Shown piece by piece: positions 8,602-16,816 of a stretch of DNA of 64,000 nt (positions are counted from its first letter, which is position 1; each line of letters begins with the position of its first letter). The DNA comes from JALYUM01 sp036688685 (lineage in GTDB: Bacteria; Pseudomonadota; Gammaproteobacteria; Burkholderiales; Burkholderiaceae_D). The DNA lies in assembly GCF_036688685.1 (NCBI RefSeq), contig NZ_JAQQPS010000004.1, forward strand, positions 1 through 64,000, given 5' to 3'. The translations under genes and the position numbers were made by a program. The notes beneath the pieces are model-generated. The model had not been told where the DNA came from, made no database searches, and saw only the letters and a program-made list of their open reading frames with translations.

Positions 8602-9234
8602 TTAGTAAGGGTGGACCAGGCCGCGCTTGACAGCCACGCTGGCGGCTTCGGTGCGGCACGAAACGTTCAGCTTCGAGAGGATGTTGTTGACGTGATACTT
8701 GACGGTGCCGACACCGATGCCGGCCACGCGGGCGATGACCTTGTTGCTCTTGCCGGCACTGAGGTAGTGCAAGATTTCCAGCTCGCGCGGCGACAGCTGG
8801 TTGCCTTTGATGCGCCCGGCCAATTTTGCCGCCAGCGCTGGCGGCAGGTAGTTGCGCCCGGAAACCACCTGCGCAATGCACATGGCAATCTGCTCGAAGT
8901 CGGCGGTTTTCAGCAGGTAGCCGGACGCGCCGGCCAGCAGCGCGCGGTACACATCTTCTTCGGCCTCGCTGGCGGTAATGACGATGATGCGGGCCGCGGG
9001 ATGCAGGGCGCGCACGCGGGTGATCGCCTGCAGGCCGCCGCCGGGAATATGCAGGTCGACCAGCAGGATGGCGGGACGCAGCTGGTCAAAAGCGGCCAGT
9101 GCGCTGTCGGCGTCGACGGCCTGGCCGGCCAGCGCCAGCGAAGGTTCGGATTCGATCAGGGCGACCAGGCCGGCCAGGACCAGCGGGTGGTCGTCGACCA
9201 CCAGCACCGAGATAGGAGTGTCGGGTGGATGCAT
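8602..9234 (-). CDS. LuxR-family response regulator of the hydrolase cluster
   Basis: A 210-residue NarL-type regulator: receiver (SVLVVDDHPLVLAGLVAL, phosphoacceptor in ILLVDLHIPGGG, Lys in GYLLKTADF) and a C-terminal LuxR helix-turn-helix (LSPRELEILHYLSAGKSN, then GTVKYHVNNILSKLNV). No histidine kinase gene is adjacent, so its partner is elsewhere or it works without one. It leads a minus-strand row with the amidohydrolase (10-base gap) and the hydrolase at 5778, and it lies about 95 bases downstream of copy 2 of the CTATAC/GATAC motif. It is therefore the natural candidate to bind that motif and to control the cluster, which is inference. Confidence 0.88.
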   Translation of the reverse strand: MHPPDTPISVLVVDDHPLVLAGLVALIESEPSLALAGQAVDADSALAAFDQLRPAILLVDLHIPGGGLQAITRVRALHPAARIIVITASEAEEDVYRALLAGASGYLLKTADFEQIAMCIAQVVSGRNYLPPALAAKLAGRIKGNQLSPRELEILHYLSAGKSNKVIARVAGIGVGTVKYHVNNILSKLNVSCRTEAASVAVKRGLVHPY

Positions 9235-9328
9235 GTGCAGCGCCTCATTTCCTTAAAAGTAGCAGAAATGGCCGAATGACGGACCAAAAGCATGCTGTCA
9301 TTCTGCGCAGGCGCTGCGCTTGCGTCCA

Positions 9329-9345
9329 GCTATACAAACAGATAC
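9329..9345. promoter_or_regulatory. CTATAC/GATAC motif, copy 2 (candidate operator)
   Basis: GCTATACAAACAGATAC lies 95 bases upstream of the regulator start at 9234 and 11 bases past the stop of the hydrolase at 9357. It matches copy 1 at 15 of 17 positions. Confidence 0.4.
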
Positions 9346-9356
9346 CGGGGCGCGCG

Positions 9357-10328
9357 TTACGCTTTCAGGAAGGCCAGCAGGTCGGCGTTGAGCTTGTCCT
9401 TGTGCGTGGCCGGCAAGCCGTGCGGCGCGCCCTCGTAGATAATCAATTTGGCGTTCTTGACGATCTTTGCCGACGTCCTGGCGGACGCGTCGATCGGTAC
9501 GATCTGGTCATCGCTGCCGTGCACAATGAGGGTCGGCACGTCGATTTTCTTCAGGTCGGCCGTGAAATCGGTCTCGGAAAACTGTTTGATGCAGTCATAC
9601 GCGTTTTTCAGGCCGCACTGCATGCCTTGCGCCCAGAAGGTGTCGATCAGGCCTTGCGACGGCTTGGCGCCGGCGCGGTTAAAGCCGTAAAACGGCACGG
9701 CCAGGTCGAGGAAAAACTGGCCGCGGTTGGCTTGCACGCCGGCGCGGATGCCGTCGAACACGCTCATCGGCAAGCCGTTCGGGTTGGTCGGCGATTTCAC
9801 CATCTGCGGCGGGACGGCGCCCACCAGCACGGCCTTCGCCACGCGCCTGGTGCCATGGCGGCCGATGTAGCGCGCCACTTCGCCACCACCAGTCGAGTGG
9901 CCGACCAGCATGGCGTTCTTGATGTCGAGCGTGTTCAACAGCGTGGCCAGGTCGTCGGCGTAGGTATCCATGTCGTTGCCGTTCCAGGGCTGGCTGGACA
10001 GGCCGTGGCCGCGCCGGTCGTGCGCGATGACACGGTAGCCTTGCGAGGCCAGATAAAACATCTGGTCTTCCCAGGCGTCGGCCTGCAAGGGCCAGCCGTG
10101 GCTGAACACGACCGGCTGGCCGGCGCCCATGTCCTTGTAGTGGATGCGGGTGCCGTCGGCGACGACGACATAGCCGCCGCCGGTACCGACGACCGAGCCC
10201 TTGCCGGCCCTTGCCGGCACAGCTGCACTGGCGCTGGCCTGCACTGCGGCCAGGCCGGCGCCGGCGGCGCCGAGGGCGGTCTTGACGAGCATGCTGCGGC
10301 GCGAGGATGGTTGATCTTGACGGTTCAT
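9357..10328 (-). CDS. Tat-exported alpha/beta hydrolase, paralogue of the 5778 gene
   Basis: The protein starts at an ATG at 10328 (MNRQDQPSSRRSMLVKTALG) with a ribosome site GAAAGG. A twin-arginine motif SRRSMLVK, a hydrophobic stretch and an alanine-rich cleavage region make a Tat signal peptide. From about residue 55 it parallels the cytosolic hydrolase at 5778: SHGWPLQADAWEDQM, GHSTGGGEVARYIGRHG (nucleophile Ser), VHGSDDQIVP (acid) and GAPHGLPATHK (His). The same enzyme activity is therefore probably present on both sides of the inner membrane. An upstream extension of the frame to 10400 has no support. It is read divergently from the DUF1275 gene at 10466. The Tat route suggests folding in the cytoplasm before export. 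Confidence 0.88.
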   Translation of the reverse strand: MNRQDQPSSRRSMLVKTALGAAGAGLAAVQASASAAVPARAGKGSVVGTGGGYVVVADGTRIHYKDMGAGQPVVFSHGWPLQADAWEDQMFYLASQGYRVIAHDRRGHGLSSQPWNGNDMDTYADDLATLLNTLDIKNAMLVGHSTGGGEVARYIGRHGTRRVAKAVLVGAVPPQMVKSPTNPNGLPMSVFDGIRAGVQANRGQFFLDLAVPFYGFNRAGAKPSQGLIDTFWAQGMQCGLKNAYDCIKQFSETDFTADLKKIDVPTLIVHGSDDQIVPIDASARTSAKIVKNAKLIIYEGAPHGLPATHKDKLNADLLAFLKA

Positions 10329-10465
10329 ATTGCTACCTTTCGGGAGGAGGGTGGGGGAGGATTTCAACGCCAGCATAGGGGCCGGCGCGCCATCTGCCAC
10401 TAGCCAAAAGGGAGGGGTCGAAGGTCCACAGATCCGTTAGCATCAAGGTTCACAAGGAGGCACCT

Positions 10466-11158
10466 ATGGCAGCAAACCGCAGCCGCACGCAGGGCATCGC
10501 CCTGAGCTTTTTGGCGGGCTATGTCGATACGCTCGGGTTCATTGCCCTGTTCGGCCTGTTCACCGCCCACGTTACCGGCAACTTTATTTTGATCGGCGCA
10601 GCGATGGCCGATCCTGGCCACACATCGCTCCTGTTCAAATTCCTGGCGTTTCCGGCGTTTATTCTCGGCGTCGCCGTGATGCCCGTGCTGGTGGCGTGGA
10701 CCAGGCGGCGCGCGGTGCGCGCCTTGCCGCTCGCTTACGGCTTGCAACTGCTCTTGCTGGCCTCGTTCATGCTGTTCGGCATGGCGGCGATGCCGCTGGG
10801 CGACGCGCCCTCGCACCTGGCGATGGCGGCCGGCCTGTGCGGCGCCGCGGCCATGGGCGTGCACAGCGGCACCAGCCGCCTGTTGCTCAGCGAGCTGGCG
10901 CCGACGTCGATGATGACCGGGAACGTCACGCAGGTCGTCATCGACACGGTCGACTACCTGCGCGGCGAACGCGGGCCTGGCATCGGGGCGCGCTGCGCCA
11001 AGTTCGTCTGGCCGGTGCTCGCGTTCGGCGTCGGCGCGATCATCGCGGCGTTTGCGTGGCACGCGATCGGCTTCATCGCCCTGGCGGCGCCGCTGCTCAT
11101 CCTGGCGGTCCTGATCTGGAAGGAACTGGCGGCACCTGCCGTGGTCTCACCAGGATAA
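10466..11158 (+). CDS. DUF1275 (YoaK-like) membrane protein
   Basis: A 230-residue polytopic membrane protein with the family opening (ALSFLAGYVDTLGFIALFGLFTAHVTGNF, seen around residues 12 to 40) and about six hydrophobic helices. The middle motif TSRLLLSELAPTSMMTGNVTQ is also typical of DUF1275/YoaK proteins. Their transport or signalling role is not established. The ATG is preceded by AAGGAGG, a strong ribosome site. It is divergent from the Tat-exported hydrolase, with 137 bases between the starts. A GC-rich hairpin with a short T run follows its stop. Confidence 0.88.
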   Translation: MAANRSRTQGIALSFLAGYVDTLGFIALFGLFTAHVTGNFILIGAAMADPGHTSLLFKFLAFPAFILGVAVMPVLVAWTRRRAVRALPLAYGLQLLLLASFMLFGMAAMPLGDAPSHLAMAAGLCGAAAMGVHSGTSRLLLSELAPTSMMTGNVTQVVIDTVDYLRGERGPGIGARCAKFVWPVLAFGVGAIIAAFAWHAIGFIALAAPLLILAVLIWKELAAPAVVSPG

Positions 11159-11159
11159 G

Positions 11160-11176
11160 CCTATACCTACGGATAC
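11160..11176. promoter_or_regulatory. CTATAC/GATAC motif, copy 3 (looser)
   Basis: CCTATACCTACGGATAC shares the CTATAC and GATAC halves with copies 1 and 2. It lies about 65 bases before the cysteine hydrolase start at 11242, directly after the DUF1275 stop. Confidence 0.35.
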
Positions 11177-11177
11177 T

Positions 11178-11200
11178 GGCGCCGTGACGGCGCCGCTTTT
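11178..11200 (+). terminator. Probable rho-independent terminator
   Basis: A GGCGCCG/CGGCGCC stem with a 3-base loop is followed by GCTTTT. It would end the DUF1275 transcript. The T run is short, so efficiency is uncertain. Confidence 0.55.
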
Positions 11201-11241
11201 ACCATGCATTTCATCCTCCACCATCACGAAAGGGAACTACC

Positions 11242-11934
11242 GTGAACAACCCGAAACTCGACGTGCTCACCCCCACCAATTGCCAGATGATTTTCATCGA
11301 CCAGCAGCCGCAGATGGCCTTCGGCGTGCAGTCGATGGACCGCCAGGCGCTGAAAAACAATGTCGTGGGCCTGGCCAAGGCTGCCAAAGTTTTCAATATT
11401 CCGACCACCATCACGACCGTCGAATCCGAGAGCTTTTCCGGCTTCACCTATCCCGAACTGCTCGATGTATTCCCGGGTCAGGAAACCCTGGAACGCAGCT
11501 CGATGAATTCGTGGGACGACCAGAAGGTGCGCGATGCGCTGGCCAAAAACGGCAAGAAAAAAGTCGTCGTGTCCGGCCTCTGGACCGAAGTGTGCAACAA
11601 CAGTTTTGCACTGTGCGCGATGGCAGAGGGCGACTACGAAATCTACATGGTGGCCGATGCCTCCGGCGGCACGTCAAAGGAAGCGCACGACTACGCCATG
11701 GCGCGCATGATCCAGGCCGGCGTGGTCCCGGTGACGTGGCAACAGGTGCTGCTCGAATGGCAGCGCGACTGGGCCAACAAGGACACCTACAACGCCGTCA
11801 TGGCCATCGTGCGCGAACACTCCGGCGCCTACGGCATGGGCGTCGACTACGCCTACACGATGGTGCACAAGGCTGCCCAGCGCGCGGTCGGCGCGCACGC
11901 CATGCTGGCGCCGGTACCGGCGCCGCTGGCCTGA
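11242..11934 (+). CDS. Isochorismatase-fold cysteine hydrolase
   Basis: A 230-residue protein of the isochorismatase-like superfamily (nicotinamidase-type fold). The catalytic Asp is in QMIFIDQQPQMAFGV near residue 20, a Lys lies in KNGKKKVVVSGLW, and the nucleophile Cys follows in LWTEVCNNSFALCAM near residue 118. Proteins of this subgroup, often called 'YcaC-like' or 'hydrolase', have no well established substrate. The start follows the ribosome site GAAAGGG. The next gene (XapX) begins 28 bases after its stop, an arrangement common in proteobacteria. A looser copy of the CTATAC/GATAC motif lies upstream, so it may share control with the hydrolase cluster. Confidence 0.88.
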   Translation: MNNPKLDVLTPTNCQMIFIDQQPQMAFGVQSMDRQALKNNVVGLAKAAKVFNIPTTITTVESESFSGFTYPELLDVFPGQETLERSSMNSWDDQKVRDALAKNGKKKVVVSGLWTEVCNNSFALCAMAEGDYEIYMVADASGGTSKEAHDYAMARMIQAGVVPVTWQQVLLEWQRDWANKDTYNAVMAIVREHSGAYGMGVDYAYTMVHKAAQRAVGAHAMLAPVPAPLA

Positions 11935-11962
11935 TCATCCACCAGGCGCAAGGGGAGAACAC

Positions 11963-12226
11963 ATGAAGCTGTACATCGTATCGCTGGCCGCGGGCCTGCT
12001 GGTCGGCATCATCTATGCCTTGTTGCAGGTGCGCTCCCCGGCGCCGCCCGCGATCGCCCTGATCGGCTTGCTGGGCATCCTGGCGGGTGAACAGCTGGTC
12101 CCGATCGCAAAGCGCCTGATCGCCGGCGAGCCGGTTACCGTCGCCTGGCTGCGCCACGAGTGCGTCGCGAAGATCACCGGCGTGGACACTGCGCCGCCCG
12201 ACCAGACGGGCAAGGAGAACGCGTGA
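11963..12226 (+). CDS. XapX-domain small membrane protein
   Basis: An 87-residue protein with two hydrophobic helices (LYIVSLAAGLLVGIIYALL and ALIGLLGILAGEQLVPIA) separated by VRSPAPPAIA, the typical XapX layout. The tail is short and soluble. The domain's function is unknown, though it often sits beside isochorismatase-like hydrolases, as here. The ribosome site GGGGAGAA precedes the ATG. Its TGA overlaps the GTG of the following response regulator by four bases, so the two are translationally coupled. Confidence 0.85.
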   Translation: MKLYIVSLAAGLLVGIIYALLQVRSPAPPAIALIGLLGILAGEQLVPIAKRLIAGEPVTVAWLRHECVAKITGVDTAPPDQTGKENA

Positions 12227-12603
12227 ATCTGGGCCTGGCCCTGGTTTGCGTGGTCGACGACGACGATGGCGTGCGTGACGGCATGTGTAATTTGCTGGCG
12301 TCGGCTGGCTACGACACGGTCGCCTTCGCATCGGCCGAGACATGCCTCGATTTCGCCCGCCTGGCGAACGTGAAGCTCGCCTTGTTCGACGTGCGCCTGC
12401 CGGGCATGGATGGCTTCGCACTGCATCACGCGCTGCTGCAGCGCGGCTTCCAGGTGGCCGTGCTGTTCGTCAGCGGCCATGCCGACGCCGACATGGCGAC
12501 CCGCGCGCTGCAAGCCGGCGCCATCGCGCTGCTGCAAAAACCGGTCGATGCGGACACGCTGCTGTGCATCGTCGAGCGCGCACTGGGAACCGGCGCGGTA
12601 TAG
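12223..12603 (+). CDS. Stand-alone receiver domain (CheY-like) response regulator
   Basis: A 126-residue receiver with no output domain. It shows the acidic pair in CVVDDDDGVRDGM, the phosphoacceptor in LALFDVRLPGMDG and the conserved Lys in ALLQKPVDAD. The start is the GTG at 12223 (MNLGLALVC), which overlaps the XapX stop. The longer frame to 12160 runs inside XapX and is rejected. A FixJ-type regulator follows 10 bases later. Such single-receiver and FixJ pairs usually belong to a phosphorelay whose hybrid kinase is elsewhere; no kinase is adjacent. Confidence 0.85.
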   Translation: MNLGLALVCVVDDDDGVRDGMCNLLASAGYDTVAFASAETCLDFARLANVKLALFDVRLPGMDGFALHHALLQRGFQVAVLFVSGHADADMATRALQAGAIALLQKPVDADTLLCIVERALGTGAV

Positions 12604-12613
12604 TGGCGCCACC

Positions 12614-13240
12614 ATGCATCCCGTTCCCCTGGTTTTTGTCGTCGACGACGACGCCGCCGTGCGCGCCTCACTGGTCAGCCTGCTCGAGTCAGACGGCTAC
12701 CAGGTGCAGGCGTTCGCCTGCGCGCGCGACTTTCTTGCCACGCCCTTGCCGCTGGCGCCCACCTGCCTGATCCTCGACATGCACATGCCGGCCCTGGACG
12801 GCATGGAGGTGGTGGCCGAACTGGCGCGTGTGGAGGCCGGTATCCCGGTCATCTTCCTCACCGGCTTCGGGTCGATTCCCATGTCGGTGCAGGCCATCAA
12901 GGCCGGCGCCACCGAATTTCTCACCAAGCCGGTCCAGCCCGAGCAACTACTCGATGCGGTGCGCATGGCCCTCGAGGCCGATCTGGCGGCGCTGGCGCAG
13001 CGCAGCGAACTGGCCGCCTTGCGCCAGCGCCACGCCAGCCTGACACCGCGCGAGCGCGAAACACTGGCGCTGGTCATCGGCGGCCTGCTCAACAAGCAGG
13101 TGGCCGACGCCATGGGCATCAGCGAAATCATGGCCAAGACACACAAGCGCAAGGTCATGGAGAAGATGGCGGCCCGCTCGCTGCCAGACCTGGTGCGTTC
13201 TTGCGAGCGGCTGCAAATTGTCAGCAGCCGGCACCGGTGA
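12614..13240 (+). CDS. FixJ-type LuxR-family response regulator
   Basis: A 208-residue protein: receiver (LVFVVDDDAAVRASLVSLL, phosphoacceptor in LILDMHMPALDG, Lys in FLTKPVQPEQ), a linker rich in Ala and Leu, and a C-terminal LuxR helix-turn-helix (LTPRERETLALVIGGLLN, then MAKTHKRKVMEKMAA). The T-P-R-E-R-E signature and the F-L-T-K-P-V motif are typical of the FixJ/TodT group. The ATG at 12614 gives a full receiver from residue 5. The frame continues upstream inside the previous gene and is rejected. It probably acts with the receiver protein just upstream. Targets are unknown. Confidence 0.87.
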   Translation: MHPVPLVFVVDDDAAVRASLVSLLESDGYQVQAFACARDFLATPLPLAPTCLILDMHMPALDGMEVVAELARVEAGIPVIFLTGFGSIPMSVQAIKAGATEFLTKPVQPEQLLDAVRMALEADLAALAQRSELAALRQRHASLTPRERETLALVIGGLLNKQVADAMGISEIMAKTHKRKVMEKMAARSLPDLVRSCERLQIVSSRHR

Positions 13241-13262
13241 AGCCGTCGGCTAAAATGGTGCC

Positions 13263-13988
13263 ATGACGAATCCCACACCCGCATTACCCAAGCTGCCGTT
13301 TCGCGCCACACTCGACGAAAGCTGTGCTTGGATGCTTGAACAAACCGGCTCGCCCTGGACGCTGGCGCGCCTGGTCGAGCATGACATCACCCCCTACGTC
13401 TGGCTTGACTACGACGCCGCCTTGCCGGAACTGTTCGGCGAAGCGAACGGCGGTTATGCCGCGCCGATCTTTTTTGAGGGCGATATCGCGCGCCTGCTGG
13501 CGGGCAGCGACGACGTGCTCATTACCATCACCAAGGATGCGTACAAGATCGTCGCGCGCCTGCCCGCGCCGGGTTTTACGCGCCAGCGGCATGAACTGCG
13601 CTTCCTCGGAAAAGAACTGGAACGCCTCGTGGGCCGCCTGAAACATGCGGCCGCGGCGCCGCCGCCGAAAGTGGCGACGGCGCAGGAATCGAAGGCAGGG
13701 ATCAACGCCGCCCAGGTGATGACGGCGTTTGCGGGGCTGGTCAAGATCGACCTGCAACAGGCTTTGCTGGAAGCGTGCGGCGTGTTCGGCGACGAGGGCG
13801 CGCGCGTCAAAGCCAGCGTGAAGAAGGGTAAGGCAAATACGGTGTGGAATCCGATTACGCTGGCACTGGGACTGAATGATCTCTACCGCGTGCCGCTAGG
13901 GCGCCTGGCCCGGGCGTTTGTCGCGCATGACTTCCTGCACGAATGGAAGTACGAATGGGATCAAACGCTCGCCTTGCTCGGCAAGTAG
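13263..13988 (+). CDS. Conserved-looking hypothetical protein
   Basis: A 241-residue soluble protein that I do not recognise. It has no signal peptide or transmembrane segment. The first half is mixed alpha/beta (PYVWLDYDAALPELFGE, then VLITITKDAYKIVARLP). A flexible Ala/Pro/Lys linker near residues 135 to 150 separates it from a helical C-terminal half with R-L-A-R-A-F-V-A-H-D-F-L-H. The base composition matches its neighbours and the frame is uninterrupted, so it is a real gene. It starts 22 bases after the FixJ-type regulator and may be its last co-transcribed partner. It converges on the DUF805 gene at 14043. Confidence 0.65.
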   Translation: MTNPTPALPKLPFRATLDESCAWMLEQTGSPWTLARLVEHDITPYVWLDYDAALPELFGEANGGYAAPIFFEGDIARLLAGSDDVLITITKDAYKIVARLPAPGFTRQRHELRFLGKELERLVGRLKHAAAAPPPKVATAQESKAGINAAQVMTAFAGLVKIDLQQALLEACGVFGDEGARVKASVKKGKANTVWNPITLALGLNDLYRVPLGRLARAFVAHDFLHEWKYEWDQTLALLGK

Positions 13989-14042
13989 TCAAGCGCGGTA
14001 GCGATTCTCAGGCGCAGTTTGCGCAGTCCGCGCGCGCATGGT

Positions 14043-14369
14043 TCAGTTGGCAGCGCCGCCGTACCGGTTCGCCTTGCCATCCTGCACCCAAAACACCACC
14101 AGCACGATCCAGCCGATGACCGGAATAAACCACAGCAGCTGCAGCCAGCCGCTGCGGTCCGTGTCATGCAGGCGGCGGCAGCCGACGGCAATGGCAGGCA
14201 GCATAATCGCCAGTGAAACGAGGAGGTTCAGGTTGCTGCCGAGCATGCGGGCAAGCAGGCTGACGATGACCTGAAACAGGAAAAACCACCAGAATTCGGA
14301 CACGCTCGCAGTGCCATCGAAGGTGGCGTATTTTTTGAAACAGGTCGAAATCGAATCAGTGACCGTCAT
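14043..14369 (-). CDS. DUF805 small membrane protein
   Basis: A 108-residue protein with the DUF805 pattern: an N-terminal cytoplasmic part (CFKKYATFDGTASVSEFWWF), two or three hydrophobic helices, and the central motif AVGCRRLHDTDRSGWLQLLW that typifies the family. Its role is not established. Start context is weak but the fold signature is clear. A 63-residue membrane protein ends three bases upstream on the same strand, so the two are likely co-transcribed. Confidence 0.88.
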   Translation of the reverse strand: MTVTDSISTCFKKYATFDGTASVSEFWWFFLFQVIVSLLARMLGSNLNLLVSLAIMLPAIAVGCRRLHDTDRSGWLQLLWFIPVIGWIVLVVFWVQDGKANRYGGAAN

Positions 14370-14372
14370 GGT

Positions 14373-14564
14373 TTAACCCTGGTGATGGCGCTGCTTGCGT
14401 TGGAATCGCGCGCATAGAGCCAGCGCGGAAAAAAAGAAAACTGCCGCGCAAACGGCGACCGCAATCGGGTGCAGATTTTGCTGCGTCAACACGCAAAAGC
14501 TCAGCGGAAAGAGAATACCGAAAACGACCGTGGCGGCCAGGGCAGCTACATATTTGTTCAGCAT
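14373..14564 (-). CDS. Small two-helix membrane protein
   Basis: A 63-residue protein made of two hydrophobic helices (YVAALAATVVFGILFPLSFC and IAVAVCAAVFFFSALALC) and a basic, His-rich tail (RFQRKQRHHQG). I do not recognise a family. It ends three bases before the DUF805 gene, which supports a shared transcript. The basic tail predicts a cytoplasmic C-terminus. Confidence 0.55.
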   Translation of the reverse strand: MLNKYVAALAATVVFGILFPLSFCVLTQQNLHPIAVAVCAAVFFFSALALCARFQRKQRHHQG

Positions 14565-14812
14565 GGCGCGTCTCGGCGAGGGCGGTGTAAAGCGATATAT
14601 TAGCGTTAGGAAACTTTTAAACGCAAGTTAAACTGTACCGGCAGTCGTTTTATGGGGAATTGCCGGCAGCGGGCGGCGCCAGTCGCCCTTGCCGATCTGC
14701 CAAGCTTGCACGGAACGTGGTTTAATCGCGTCTGGCGGGTCGTGCGCACCGCCGTTGAAGAATAACAGTATCGATTTCCGCTCAAGCGGGGACGACCATA
14801 ACAGAGACAAGC

Positions 14813-16816
14813 ATGAAAACCACCCTACGCACTTCCCTGGCGCTCGCCTGTGCAATCGCATTTCCTGCCTGCGCCGCCGCGGCGCCCGCCTGGCCCGCCA
14901 TCCGCAGCACGATCCCGCACGACGCGGCGCACGACGCGGCGCTCGACGCGCGCGTGCGCGCCATCGTGGCGGGCATGACCCTGGCCCAGAAGATCGGCCA
15001 GATGACCCAGGCCGAAATCAAGAGCGTCACGCCGGACGACGTGCGCAAGTATTACCTCGGCTCGGTCCTGAACGGCGGCGGCAGCTGGCCAAACAATAAC
15101 AAGCGCGCCAGCGCCGCCGACTGGGTCGCGCTGGCCGACCAGTATTACCACGCCTCGATGGCCACCGATATGACGGTCAAGGTGCCGGTGGTCTGGGGGA
15201 TCGACGCCATCCACGGCCACAGCAATGTCTACGGCGCCACGCTGTACCCGCACAATATCGGCTTGGGCGCCGCGCGCGACCCGCAACTGGCGCACGCCAT
15301 CGGCGCCGCCACCGCCAGGGCGGTACGCGCCACCGGCATCGCCTGGGTGTTCGGCCCGACCATCGCCGTGGTCCGCGACGACCGCTGGGGCCGCACCTAC
15401 GAGAGCTTTTCGGAAAATCCGCTGCTGGTCGCATCCTATGCCGGCCCGTACGTCGCCGGCTTGCAGGGTAAGCTTGCCGGCGACGGGTTTGTGCTGGCCA
15501 CCGCCAAGCACTTCATGGGCGATGGCGGTACCGACCAGGGCCGTGACCGCGGCGTAACGAAAGCGTCGCAGGCGCAGATGATGCAGATCCACGCGCAGGG
15601 TTATTACACGGCGCTGGGCGCGGGCGCGCAGACGGTCATGGCCTCATTTAATAGCTGGAACGATGTGGGCGCCGGCGTCGATTACGGCAAGGTGCACGGC
15701 AGCCGCGCCGTGCTGACCGACATCCTGAAAACCAGGCTGGGATTCGACGGCTTCGTGGTGAGCGACTGGAATGGCATCGGCGAAGTCCCCGGCTGCAAGG
15801 ACGACAGCTGCGCGCAGGCCATCAACGCCGGCATCGACATGGCCATGGTGCCGGAGCAGTGGAAGTCCTTCATTGCCAACACCATCGCGCAGGTGGAAAG
15901 CGGCGACATTCCGATGGCGCGCATCGATGACGCGGTGAGCCGCATCGTGCGCGTCAAACTGCGCGCGGGCCTGTTCGACAAGCGGCCGTCGCAGAACGCC
16001 TGGGCCGGCCGCCAGGACGCGCTGGAGGACCGCGCGCTGGCGCGGCGCGCCGTGCGGGAATCGCTGGTGCTGCTGAAGAACCAGGGGCCGACCCTGCCGT
16101 TGAAAGCCGGCACGCGCATCCTGGTGGTCGGCAAAAGCGCGGCCAGTCTGTCGAACCAGACCGGCGGCTGGTCGCTGACCTGGCAGGGCACCGAGAATAC
16201 GAATGCCGACTTTGCGCATGCCGACACGATTCTGGCCGGGATCGAACAGGCCGCCGGCGCGGGCAAGGTCACCTATAGCCTGGATGCGGCCGACGTCGAC
16301 GTGCGCAACTACGACGTCGTGATCGCTATCGTCGGCGAGCGCCCCTACGCGGAAGGCGAGGGCGACATCGGCTTGATGGGCACCCTGCGCCACAGCAGCC
16401 GCTATCCCGAGGACCTGGCCGTGCTGCAGGCAGTCGCGGGCCGTGGCAAGCCGGTTATCACGGTGTTGGTCGCCGGCCGGCCGCTGTACGTCAACGATTT
16501 GCTGAATCTGTCGGACGTGTTTGTCGCCGCCTGGCTGCCCGGCACCGAAGGGCGCGGCGTGGCCGATTTGCTGCTGGCAGGTGGACAAGGCCATGGGTTT
16601 ACCGGCAAACTGTCGTTCTCCTGGCCGGCGTCCGCCTGCCAGGCGAGCCTGAACGTGGGCGATGCCGGCTATGCGCCGCTGTTCGCCTACGGTTATGGCT
16701 TGTCCACGTCCACCCGATCGAAACTCGCGCAATTGACTACATCCTTCCCCGCTGCCGGCTGCGGCGCCAGCAATAGTTCATCCATCAACCATCCTGTCAG
16801 CCTGGTGCAGCCATGA
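14813..16816 (+). CDS. Glycoside hydrolase family 3 beta-glucosidase, exported
   Basis: A 667-residue GH3 enzyme with a signal peptide (residues 1 to about 23, ending AAAAPA). The N-terminal TIM barrel spans about 45 to 390 and contains MTLAQKIGQMTQ, the substrate-binding KHFMGDGGTDQGRD, and the nucleophile Asp near 318 in FDGFVVSDWNG. The C-terminal alpha/beta domain runs to about 640 and includes GERPYAEGEGD, where the acid/base Glu is expected. At 667 residues it lacks the extra C-terminal domain of the longer ExoP-type enzymes. It should release glucose from beta-glucans or cello-oligomers in the periplasm. Its TGA overlaps the glucokinase ATG by four bases, linking hydrolysis with phosphorylation. 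Confidence 0.92.
   Translation: MKTTLRTSLALACAIAFPACAAAAPAWPAIRSTIPHDAAHDAALDARVRAIVAGMTLAQKIGQMTQAEIKSVTPDDVRKYYLGSVLNGGGSWPNNNKRASAADWVALADQYYHASMATDMTVKVPVVWGIDAIHGHSNVYGATLYPHNIGLGAARDPQLAHAIGAATARAVRATGIAWVFGPTIAVVRDDRWGRTYESFSENPLLVASYAGPYVAGLQGKLAGDGFVLATAKHFMGDGGTDQGRDRGVTKASQAQMMQIHAQGYYTALGAGAQTVMASFNSWNDVGAGVDYGKVHGSRAVLTDILKTRLGFDGFVVSDWNGIGEVPGCKDDSCAQAINAGIDMAMVPEQWKSFIANTIAQVESGDIPMARIDDAVSRIVRVKLRAGLFDKRPSQNAWAGRQDALEDRALARRAVRESLVLLKNQGPTLPLKAGTRILVVGKSAASLSNQTGGWSLTWQGTENTNADFAHADTILAGIEQAAGAGKVTYSLDAADVDVRNYDVVIAIVGERPYAEGEGDIGLMGTLRHSSRYPEDLAVLQAVAGRGKPVITVLVAGRPLYVNDLLNLSDVFVAAWLPGTEGRGVADLLLAGGQGHGFTGKLSFSWPASACQASLNVGDAGYAPLFAYGYGLSTSTRSKLAQLTTSFPAAGCGASNSSSINHPVSLVQP

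Noticed and set aside
7386..8630. Plus-strand open frames opposite the amidohydrolase
   Set aside because: The minus-strand frame has family motifs over its whole length. The opposite frames have none and begin or end arbitrarily.
15644..16732. 362-codon minus-strand frame opposite the GH3 gene
   Set aside because: Composition is Gln/Ala/Arg-rich and typical of antisense frames. The GH3 frame has signal peptide and catalytic motifs.
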